Source: Ottelia alismoides
Lineage: Eukaryota; Streptophyta; Magnoliopsida; Alismatales; Hydrocharitaceae
Assembly: GCA_037367405.1 (NCBI GenBank)
Contig: JAZKJV010002622.1
Coordinates: 1 to 64,000, forward strand
Direction: 5' to 3'
DNA: 64,000 nt
The notes beneath the pieces were generated by a model. It did not search any database. It was not told where the DNA came from and saw only the letters and a program-made list of their open reading frames with translations. Below, one piece after another: positions 48,298 through 58,055 of this stretch; within the stretch, counting starts at the first letter, position 1; every line of letters begins with the position of its first letter. A program made the translations under genes and the position numbers.

Positions 48298-49657
48298 TTT
48301 GCTTGCGTAGTGAATTGCAAATGGGACGCCATCTCTCCTCTATCCTAGCACAACCCCAACAAGCGAAATCTGATGCGTCCGTCATGATCTCAAAAGGTAG
48401 AGACCAATCTAGGGCTTGTAGGATAGGTGCGTCCATTATCATTCCTTGTAATAGCTTAAAGGCCTCAAGACATTTGTGATCGACAAAAAAACTCCATGTC
48501 TTTGCCTGAAAGCTCAGTTAGTGGTCGGGCAATCTTAGAAAAATCCTTAATGAATCTCCGATAAAATCCCACATGCCCGAGGAATGACTGCAACTGCTTG
48601 ACGTTGGTTGGTGGCTGGAGTCGCCTGATCACATCCACCTTGGCAGGGTCAACCTCCATTCCTCTCTTGGAGATGACGTGCCCCAACACTATGCCCTCCG
48701 TCACCATGAAGTGACTTTTCTCCCAGGAGAGCACCAGATTAACCTCACAACATCTTTTAAGGACTCGGTCCAGATTCCTAAGACAGGAATCGAAGGAATC
48801 GCCGTGGACCGAGAAGTCATCCATGAAGACTTCCAGGAATTCGCCGACTATTTCGGCGAATACAACAATCATGCACCTTTGGAAAGTACCTGGAGCATTG
48901 CATAACCCAAAGGGTATGCGCCTGAAAGCATAGGTACCAAAGGGGCATGTGAATGTGGTCTTTTCCTGGTCCTCTGGAGCTATGGCTGCTTGGTTGTAGC
49001 CGAGAACCCATCTAAGAAGCAGAAAAACTCTTTCCCTGCCAGTTTCTCTAAGATCTGATCAATGAACGGCAGGGGGAAATGATCCTTCTTTGTCGCGGCA
49101 TTCAGGCGTCTGTAATCCACACAGACGCCACGACGTGGGCACTCGCGTCACGATCTCCTCTCCATCCTCATTGATGGTCGTCTGAATTTCCGACTTCTTC
49201 GGGACCACATGTATCGGGGCCACCCACTTAGGAGTCGGAGATTGGGTAAATAAAACCCACGTTGCACCATTTCTCTATCTCCTTCTTCACGACCTCTCGT
49301 AAATTTGGATTCAACCGACGTTGGAATTCACGAGAGGGTTTGGCTTCCTTCTCCAAGTAGATATGGTGAGAAAACAGAGCGAGTGGGATTTATCCCATGG
49401 AGATCAGAAATGCTCCAGCCTATCGCCTTGCAGTTTTTCTCCAAGATCTCTAGCAAGCGAGATTCCTGCTCCTTGGTCAATCGCGAACTGATGATGACTG
49501 GATATTTCTTAGCCTGACCCGCAAGGAAGGCGTATTTTAATGTTGAGGGTAAAGGTTTTAGCTCAGGAATAATGTGCTCGTCTAAGAAGTCTGGCTCAAT
49601 CGAATCTGGCTGAGTGTTGGAAGTGGTTGGATCTTCCTTTGTAATGGCTACCACCAA
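48298..49657 (-). pseudogene. E reverse transcriptase (frameshifted)
   Basis: Two main open pieces carry it. The piece at 49328-49657 has the region upstream of the fingers (ELKPLPSTLKYAFLAG, VIISSRLTKEQE, AIGWSISDLHGINPT). The piece at 48465-48872 has the palm and thumb: FMDDFSVHGDSFDSCL with the two catalytic Asp, then GHVISKRGMEVDPAKV and SFLGHVGFYRRFIKDFSK. Between them (about 48870-49330) homology continues in other frames, so at least two frameshifts are present. The FMDD box in place of YVDD is typical of the Athila lineage. RT makes the cDNA from the tRNA-Asp primer; this copy is broken. Confidence 0.9.
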
Positions 49658-50601
49658 ATTATTTGGCTCTGGAGTCGGATCGTCAAGGTCTCCATGAAAT
49701 CGACGAAAGACACGTCTGACTCTTCATCCTCATCTTCTGATTGTCCTAAAGAGGGAAGGACTGACAAGCCCAGCTGGGCTTCTAAGTCATCGAAGATGTA
49801 GGGGGATGCATGTTCTGAGCTGTACTCGTCTCTGAGGACCTCGCAAACTGACTCGTGCACTGGATCATCTCCTGAAGGGAGGTACTCATCGATGCTGGCT
49901 GGGTTCTGTTTCCATGGCCCAACTGTGTCTACATGGTCGCAGTCTGCTTCGGACGAAGAGTACTCGGTGCTGGATTCGGAATCTGGTGTCTGCCATCTGG
50001 TCTGCTTCATCTCAAGTTCCTCATCTCCGCCTGGAGTTTGGAACTGGATCTTCCCGATCTTGTAATCAAACAAGGCCCCTACTGTCCTGAGGAAGGGCCT
50101 GCCTAAGATGATCTGGGAATCTCTCCAATTACGAGGGGTTTCCATATCTAGGACAGTGAAGTCCACCATGTATTCTTGCCCCTCGACTTTGATCACAACA
50201 TTCCTCAATTCTCCTTGGGACCTCTTGGTTTATTTATCAGCGAACTGCAGGAGGGCTCTAGATTTCCTAAGAGGTCCGAGATTAAGCCGCTCATAGAGGG
50301 CTGTAGGCATTAGGTTAATTGAGGAACCATTGTCCAGGAGAGTGCGTGCAAACGCGATGTCATCAACATGACTCACTACATAGTGTGCACCCATGTCTCT
50401 TCGTTTCCTTGGAAATGAGTTCTTTATTGCACAAGTCGTGGCTACTGACAGAACGTGTTTCTCAACACGGCTTTTGGTCTTCCTGCTAACCCTAGTAGGT
50501 GTGCATCTCACCTTAAGGTATTTCTGAAATGCAGGATTCATTTCCACGTACTTGTCAAAGGGGATTGTGACCTTGATATATTTGTTGCAGAATTCAGCCA
50601 T
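49648..50601 (-). pseudogene. E aspartic protease region with an internal stop
   Basis: The open piece at 50230-50601 has the retroviral-type active site: ARTLLDNGSSINLMPTALYE, Asp at about residue 90, where most relatives have D-T/S/L-G rather than D-N-G. An in-frame TAA after FADK (50230) breaks the chain. The same frame continues to 49648 with QIILGRPFL and GALFDYKIGKIQF, the flap and C-terminal part, and then an acidic linker rich in E, D and S toward RT. The enzyme would cleave the gag-pol polyprotein. The unusual Asn after the catalytic Asp may be a family trait or decay. Confidence 0.82.
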
Positions 50602-51590
50602 CTCAGGGTCATCTTTTGGATTTTTTTGATTTTCTTCTTTCCACCCGTAAGAGCTTGGGGGAAAGGGATTATTGACTCTAACTCATGTTCTGAAACTGAA
50701 ATCTTTTCATTGAAAGCTGGAACTGAGTTATGTACATGACTCGGACTCTGAAACAGACTCGGACTCTGACTCAGACTAAAAGAAACATGCTGGGGAGAAA
50801 CCGGTGATGCATCTTCTGCTTCTTCTGGACGGTCCTCCTCAGATGGAGGGGCGGGCTCTTCATCAGTTTCGTCGGACTCACTAATGATGCGGGAATGCTG
50901 CTTTGAGGACCCAGAAGTCCTCTTCTTCTACCGGTGGTGTGTGGTGCTGCTCCTCTTCATCCTCCAAGTTCTCCTCAGGTAGAGACTTGGCGGCTCCTTC
51001 CGTCGATGCTCGTAGCCCGATCAGGTACGATTAACGGTCCTTTCCGCTCCTTGAGGGACATATGATTAACATTATCATACAAAAGGATCTCATGTTCAGA
51101 TAAAGACTTATCTGAATAGTATACCTGATCACGAGGTTGGTTCTGGCCTTTATTTAAGCTGTTTGGATTGGCTTGAACCTGGGCAGGAATTGGGGTCTTT
51201 GGCGCCATTTGTTGGTCCTGGGTACGAGAAACACGATTCAGATCGGTTCTCATATCCAGATAGTCATTTTGGATATGTTGGACCCTATCAGACAGGGTCA
51301 GGATCGCCAAGGTGAGGACTCCAATTCAGTGGGCTGAACTGGCTGGTGATGCTGACTTGCAGACGAGGGTCTGTACTGGCCCTACTGGCCATGCCGATAC
51401 TGCTGATGCAGCTAGGACGAACCCTGCTGGAATGCGCGCTGCTGCTGGTGCTGCTGAGGCTGGTATCCTTGTTTGGGCCTGGACTGAACAAAGCGAGGTG
51501 CAGGAACGGACCTGGTTTCTTGGTAGGCTGGGGATGGCCGGTGAGGCTGACCATTCCCCATTATCTGCCTGTCTGACAATCGGGTCACGA
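50602..51590 (-). pseudogene. E gag C-terminal / gag-protease linker region
   Basis: It is low-complexity and frameshifted. A Q/P-rich stretch (about 51412-51500; frame with YQPQQHQQQRAFQQG) is followed by an open piece at 50975-51310 with heptad-like sequence (LSDRVQHIQNDYLDMRTDLN), then acidic sequence near 50700-50970 with stops. I see no CCHC knuckle. It lies between the capsid part and the protease, so it is most likely the C-terminal gag region; its function is not assigned. Confidence 0.6.
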
Positions 51591-53004
51591 CTATACCAAA
51601 GCCCGTTGATCTCGTATATCTGCGGAGGGCCCTCGTATCCGGTCTCCACTTGTGGGGGTGCATGCTGGTCCTGCTGGGTGTAAGTCTGATCCCAGCCACT
51701 CTGAGGCCCCCGGTGCCTGTTCTTGTACAAGATGGAATCGATGTACAGGTACAGGTGGTGCAGAAGGGGCATGTAGCTTTATCTTAGCTACCTTCTCAGA
51801 AAGTTCCTCCACTTGCTTCGGTAGACGTGAAAGAGACTCAAGGTCCGCGACTCTCTTGTGGATCTGCTCGACCATGGTTAGCTTATCAGCAATCATCCCC
51901 ATGCTGGGAATGAGGTCCTCTGTCAGATCTGCTACAGTCCTTCGGGTTGTCTCGTTGGATAGGATTGAAGGAGACAACGTATAGGCCCTGGTGGCCTGTG
52001 ACCTGCCGGTTTCTGCCATCTGCTCTAGTATCTTCCATACATCATTCTCATTTTTGTTCAGATAGCTTCCTCCACAGGAGGCACTTACTAACCCATGCAT
52101 CTCCGGGTTAGACCACAGAACAAGGTCTGGACTAAGATTGCCTTAGAAATGCCGTGGCAGGGGCATTTCTGTACTAAGTCATTGAACCTATCCCAGGCAT
52201 CATGGAAAGGTTCACTGGTCCTTGGGAGAAGCTAGCGATCTTCGTTCTCATTTGGTTAGTTCTAGTGAGAGGGTAGAACTTTTTCAGAAAGAGGTCCTTG
52301 AACTGCATCCAGATAGTACATATCACCCCTAGGTTCTTCAGCCAATGTGCCGCCTTATCTCCTAAGGCAAATGGGGTGGCCTTCAATCTAATGTAATCTT
52401 GGCCAACATTGGGATGCTAAGATTGTTGCAAACCAGCTCGAAGTCTCGAAGGAAAGTGTACGGTTCTTCATTGGTATTTCCATTGAACATCGGTAGCAGG
52501 CTAAGGAAGTGGGGCTTCAACTCAAATGCTTCGGCGGGAACCGCTGGTGCCAACCAATTCTGTATCTCGTTCTCGCTGGGTTGTAGGCATCAACCATTGG
52601 TCGGTCGATACTCCAGCTACAATGATTTGTCCCATCCTAGCTGTGAGATCTGCATTTCTTTGTTCGGCGTCAGCAAGGCGATTAAGAATCTATTGTAGTT
52701 GCTCCTCATCCAGTGGTGGCTGCTTAGGCGGTATCTTGTTCTCTATTCCTGTGTGTGAAATAAGGTTGGTGTCAGAGTACAAATCAAGGAAGGGATTACC
52801 GTGGCGATGGTCTTCCTCGGTAAGCTCGGAGGGGAGGAAAGGGTTGGTTTGAGAGTAACCACCCTGGGCATGAGGGAACCAGGACTCAAGAGGGTCATGA
52901 GTCCTGGGTGGTCCAAGGTGCGCTTGGGCCGATGAAGAGGAGTTCCGTGGGGGGCTCATAGAGAGATCGGTGAATAAAGAGTCGAAATCCCCCCAGTCAC
53001 TCAT
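51591..53004 (-). pseudogene. E gag (capsid) with stop and frameshifts
   Basis: The ATG at 53004 starts MSDWGDFDSLFTDLSMSPPR, and element P has the equivalent start at 62882. The frame meets a TAG at 52690 and continues in the same frame toward the capsid region. Near 52400 it shifts to the frame of 52174-52386, which carries the Retrotrans_gag-type core (ALGDKAAHWLKNL, MQFKDLFLKKFYPLTRTNQM). Another shift leads to 51591-52100 with SASCGGSYLNKNENDVW and a coiled-coil-like stretch (VEQIHKRVADLESL). Gag would form the cytoplasmic particle. This copy cannot make full-length gag without bypassing at least one stop and two frameshifts. Confidence 0.88.
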
Positions 53005-54343
53005 CTTGATGTGGCGAGAAGAAGATAGGATTTTACTCCTACCTGAAGCAAACAAGTCAATCCAAGACCCTGGGTTCACACTCAACGCAGTGAAGGACTC
53101 GAAATCGAGTCCAATTAATCTTGTAGTTTTTAAGTGTGATTTTTCAAGCAAGATAGCAAGGAGTTACGCGGCCTATAGGGAAGTCGGCTCAGAGCCGGAT
53201 GCGTCTTCCCTGTTTAACCTGTCGCCTAAGATACCATCGATCCTCCCTTTCTTCGCTCCTATCCGGAGTTGGGGACTCAAAGACGTGCCCCTATCTACCT
53301 GTAAGCAGGCGGAGGCTGACAAAGCTAGGACTTGTCGCGAAGTACCGCTGGTTCGCCCCTATCTACCCGCGAACAGGCGGAGGCTACTTTGTACTGGTCA
53401 ATGAATCTGAAAATATCCAACTCGTTATATTTGCTAGGATCAGTTGGCCCGTGATATGGAAGGCGGGGATTTGGGCTCTTCCTTAAGGTGTTCACACACA
53501 TTTAAGTACCCTCACTCAGCCTGAAAACAAGGTCGGGATGAGTCTCCCGCAAACAGTTTTTCAATTTTATCAATTTTTTTGGGTCAATACTGTTAGCAGT
53601 CCCGATTTTAAGTTAAGTTCTCACTTGTTAGTCCAACCACACAACACGCCTAACGTCCAGTCCCGATTTCCATTTAATTTATGTTTGAAAAACAGAGGGG
53701 GAAATCGAGAAAAGCCGATGCACGAAAAACGATGATGCGTATGCTGAGTTGAGAAGACTTACAGTGATCCCTTCGCTTTTGTGCAGGATGCAAGGCAGTA
53801 TTGAAATTTTACACTACATGCAAATGCAGACGACAAAATCCGCTCCTAGACAGGCAGTTCTATTAGCGAGTGAAGAACAGGTTTATTTGACTACATCTGC
53901 GGTCTAGGTGCGTATTTTAAGGGTATGTGTGGTCCTAAAAATTATGAGCACAAGCAATTCCTAAAGTGGCTTGAGGAGCCGCTAGTGCAAGCCTAAATTA
54001 CAATTCAAACCACACAGCACACGGGGACGCATTTCCACTATTTTTACTCACGCGAGAACCTAAACGGGAACCGCTGGAAATGATGCGAAAAAAAAGTGGA
54101 AATAAATGAAAGTACAAGTTCTCTCAAATCACTCAAAGAATTAAAATGTCGATTCCTCGAAGCGTCTTCGACTCCTCGCGTTCCTCGCACAAAAATAATT
54201 TCGAGGTCAGAGAGAGAACGACTTGAAAACAATGCAAATTTTAAAAGACAGAGAAATATTCACAAGAAAAACCGGGGGTCAGACTACTAGGGGATAGAAA
54301 ATCAAACACTCAGAAATAACTGCAAATTAACCTAAGCCGTGCC
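53005..54343 (-). other. E 5' leader between PBS and gag, with a possible intron
   Basis: It is non-coding. A sense-strand GTAAGT lies at 53757-53762, a position conserved in P (62107-62112) and the LARD. A sense-strand TTTGCTTCAG followed by GTAGGAG lies at 53043, just upstream of the gag ATG. Together they could bound an intron of about 720 nt; that is inference from motifs. The block with GTTAGCAGTCCCGATTTTA (53589-53607) is shared with the LARD leader. Confidence 0.55.
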
Positions 54344-54361
54344 TCCCCGGCAACGGCGCCA
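54344..54361 (-). promoter_or_regulatory. Primer-binding site for tRNA-Asp (E)
   Basis: The minus strand reads TGGCGCCGTTGCCGGGGA, a full 18-base match to the tRNA-Asp 3' end, three bases from the LTR. Confidence 0.95.
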
Positions 54362-54364
54362 TTT

Positions 54365-57300
54365 TGATAATCGACCCCCGCACCCTTAGTTAATTCGAGC
54401 AAATTAATGTCCAAATTAATTATCAGTTTTCGTTGCAGTCAGATACGAGAGGGAATATCAAAAACCACTTTAATTAGATTCGAGTTAATTTCAAGCGGCG
54501 GATTTTTTTACTTGATGAAGTCCAAGGTCGAACTCAGGGAGGCATCTGTCTCCTTAGGTGAATTTGAGCAAAGTCCAAGTGTGAGATTTTCAGGGAATAT
54601 ATTTTTTTTATCTTTTTCTATTTTCTATGCAGGACACATGCAAAAATCAAGCCAATTTAAAGTTAACTCAGTTAAGGTATCAAATGAAGTCCAAAAATTA
54701 TGAAAATTGGCTAGATGATGAAATATAAATATGGTGAGAATAGACTAACCAATTTTTTTTTGAAATTTTTCGACACTAAATGAGTTTACTGTGAATTAAA
54801 CAAGAAAGCAGGGTGATTTTCACTAATTTAATTTTAATAAATATCAAATCACAAAATTTTAGGGAAATAAAATTATCCTAGATAGATCAAATGATGAGGG
54901 ATCCAGGAAAATGGTCAAACCTCAATTTAAATGTGAAATGAACCTATTAAAATTAAACTAAGGAAATCACCAATTAATATATTTAGGCTTCGATATGCGT
55001 GCAAATGACATGAAGTTTTTATGCAAGGTTAAGTTAACTATCTTAGAGCTACTGTGATTTTTTTGAGAATTTTTGGAGCTACAGAGAATTAATTATCAAA
55101 TAAAAGGTCCAACTGGGAAAAATAACACAGAAATCAACCAAAATTAATTTAAAAATCTGCTGATACCACAAAAATATGACAAGTGTCACAACTGCTAGGG
55201 GACAAGTTACTCAACAACATGCAATTTTTAGAATTCAAAAATGATGCAAAATGACACCTAGGGATGCGTGCAAAGATAGGGGTGTATTTGCAATACAAGA
55301 AATAAAAATTACATAAAAATAAACATGCTAACATGGACTCAAATGCAATTACCTTTAATGCTGGGAGGTGGCATGCAATTTCTCCACTGGGCATGTGCTT
55401 CTCACGTGAGGGCGCTTCGCAAGGACCGTTTTGCAATTTTGGAAAGTTCCTAGGGCCTCTGTGCAAATTACTCAAGCCACACGTGCTCCTCACGTGGGGG
55501 CCTAGGCTCGGGCGTCAGCGGAGGCTCGGGGCTTGGCTTGGGGGCTCCTGGAGGTCTGGAGGGAGGCTCGGCTAGCCTCGGTGGTCCAAGCCTAGGGTCG
55601 GGGAAGAGGCTCGGACTTCGTCGATGTGGCTGATTGCGGACCTTTGGATCAAGATCGATCCAAAGGATGTCGGTGCTGATACGTGGCGAGATCAGAGGCC
55701 GTCAGATCTAAGTTGATCCAACGGTGCTAGGAAACCGCGGAAGGGGCGACGTGGCTGCGTGCTGACCGCTGGATCACAGAAAGATCCTACGGCTCCTGGC
55801 TGCTCCAGATGTCGATGACGTGGCGTACTCCTAAGCGTGGGATCAAGGATGATCCTACGGTCATCTGCTGCTCCGGTGGTCTGGCGACGTGGCGAGCTAA
55901 GAACCGTTCGATCGAGCTGATCGAATGACCACTGGGGCTTCTTCTTCAACGGACCTCCGCCACCTGTGGAGGAGTTGGCAGGGCTCCGACGAAGCAGCCT
56001 TGGCTCTGCCCGTCCCTCCAGGTGTCGGTGAAGCTCTCTGGGGACTCGAAGATATCCCAGAAGAAGCGCGGGGGTGCGGTGAAGGCCCTGGTGGTCTCAG
56101 GAGTTGGAGTGGGGCGTTGGAGCTACGTGGCGGCGAAGCTCAAAAAGAGCTCCGATGAACCTCCGACCAGTGAATGAAATAGGTACCTGCAGGTGTTAGA
56201 GGAGATAGCCAAAGCTCGTGCGTGCTAGTGGAGAGGTGAGGATGGAGTGGCGAGGCCTAAAGCGGAGGGAAGAGGTTCCGACGATGGTGCTCCGGCCAGG
56301 TGGCGAAGCTGGAGCTGATGGAAGGCGAATGGCATCATCGGAGGGTGTAAAGTGTAGCGCGAAGATGAGATCTCCGTCGCGGAGCTCGGTGAAGTGGAAG
56401 CGGAGAGAGACGATGAAGATGGAGCTCGAAGAAAATCGGAGAAATAAAGGGAAAAATCAAAACGAGAATCAAACGGAGATGGAGGAGTTTACCTGTGGTT
56501 TGGAGCTCGAAGTCGAGGTCCAGGTCGTCGCTCGAAGGGGCGGTAAGGCCCTGAGCTCAAGCACCTACTCGGAGGAGGGCTGCGACATGGCAGTGGCGCC
56601 ACAGATCTCGCCGGAGAAGAAGACCGGTCTTCGCTCGAGGAATCGATCGATTGCTGTCACCAAACGGAAGTTCCAAGCTCGAGGTACCTCATGGGAGTGG
56701 CGGATGGATCTGAAATCGGTCGGTGATCGAGTATTTATAGGTTGAAGTAGACGGCCGGGTTGGTGATGGGGCGAAGTTCATGGAGCGTCGCTGGCGGTCG
56801 ACGTGGGTAGCGAGGTGGCTGGCGAAGATGAGGGACGAGTGGGGGTGATCGTGGAGGCGATGATGGTCGTCGACGGTGGAGGGAGCACGGCCAAGAATAG
56901 AAAGGGGCAGCCCCCTTCCGCAAGCTCCAGAACGTGGGAGAGAGGGGCGCCAGAGGTAGGAGACGAAGCCTTCACCGTTGGATCTTGTGATCCAACGACG
57001 GAGAAGACGGTACCATGTGGTGCGTCGAAGGCGAGGCACGAGCGGGCGGCTGAGATCAAGTCAAGGCGACATGATCTAAGGTTGCTAAATGCGCCACGTG
57101 GTGCGATAGGGAAGCGGCGCTAGCCATCAGTGGAGATGAGCCCAAGGACTTGATCGGATGGTTAGAGTTAACGCGCTAGTGTACGGAGCAGATTGAAGTC
57201 TGAAGGTGAGATCTGATGGCGCATAGTGCGCCATGTGGCGTGTTGTGGGCGAGGCGCTAATGGATGGCCCAGATCTGAGGTGGGTTGTGATCGAACGATG

Positions 57301-58045
57301 ATGGATAAAAGCGCACATGGAGAGTATCTGGCCATTGGATCAAGAAGACCATCCAACGGCTAAGAGGCGCAGCGGCTAGGGCAAGGGGAGCGGGCCGCGT
57401 GGCGCAACCAGAGGGCGCCACGTGGCCAGCTGTGATTGGCTGCGAGAAGAAATAATTGTAGAGAGAGAAGGAGGCCGAATTTGGAAAAACTCAAAACATG
57501 AAAGTTGTAGATCTTGATGAGATCTACAAGTTTTATGTTGACCAAAGATGGAGATGATGTCAAATATGATACAAAAATATAGGGATACAAATGTACATAT
57601 ACATAGGATACATAGAGGCCCAAAAACCCATCTTTTCCATATGAACTCCAAATTGGATGAAATTAGTCTTATTTTAAAGGTCTTTGAATGTGTATTATTC
57701 TAAAAGTGAGTAGACCTGTTTTGGAGCTAGTATGAGAGATCTATGGTCACTTTATGGTCCAAGGGCTTCATGGCTTTATTGGTGCTTTTACAAAGGTGAT
57801 TCATGGCTTTCTTCCTTATATTATTAACTGAGGTGTACATAATATAAGGGAGAGCTTATTTTGATGAATGGATATTTTACAAGTGATTTTGGCTTCTTAT
57901 TTAATGCAAATGAAGTACTAAAATGCATGTATTATGAATGCATGTATGAATGCTATTTATGCATTATAAAGGGAAATATGCCTCTATTTACTCGGGAACA
58001 AGGCTCTATTTTTAACTTTTAGAGTGATGAATCACAAATTCATCA
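54365..58045 (-). repeat. E 5' LTR (right), 3681 bp
   Basis: It begins TGATAATCGACCCCC and ends AATTCATCA. As the 5' LTR it is the promoter copy: TATA at 56729-56741, G-box sites further upstream, and about 2.3 kb between the TATA box and the LTR inner end, which implies a very long R/U5 leader. Confidence 0.93.
56729..56741 (-). promoter_or_regulatory. TATA box in E 5' LTR
   Basis: The minus strand reads CCTATAAATACTC, identical to the 3' LTR copy. Transcription would start about 30 bases toward lower coordinates, near 56700. Confidence 0.65.
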
Positions 58046-58050
58046 AACCC
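58046..58050. repeat. Right target-site duplication (AACCC) of E
   Basis: It repeats 41120-41124. It is followed by CAACT (58051-58055), host sequence in H2 as shown by the uninterrupted H1 version, and then the LTR of P. Confidence 0.85.
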
Positions 58051-58055
58051 CAACT

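Larger units (their letters stand above)
41125..58045 (-). mobile_element. Element E: structurally complete Athila-like LTR retrotransposon (16.9 kb)
   Basis: It has LTRs of 3616 and 3681 bp, a 9.6-kb interior, tRNA-Asp PBS, polypurine tract and a 5-bp duplication. On the minus strand the order is gag, protease, reverse transcriptase, RNaseH, integrase, then a 2-kb non-coding 3' region. LTRs look about 95% identical by eye apart from two larger indels. Stops and frameshifts occur in gag, protease, RT and integrase, so it is complete in structure but probably not self-sufficient. The FMDDFSV box, gag type and primer identify the Athila-like lineage; the LTRs are longer than in the classical Arabidopsis Athila. 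Confidence 0.93.

Noticed and set aside
52687..52692. Programmed stop-codon readthrough at the TAG in E gag
   Set aside because: The context after the TAG (ATTCTT) does not resemble the known CARYYA readthrough signal, and other stops and frameshifts follow, so decay is the simpler reading.
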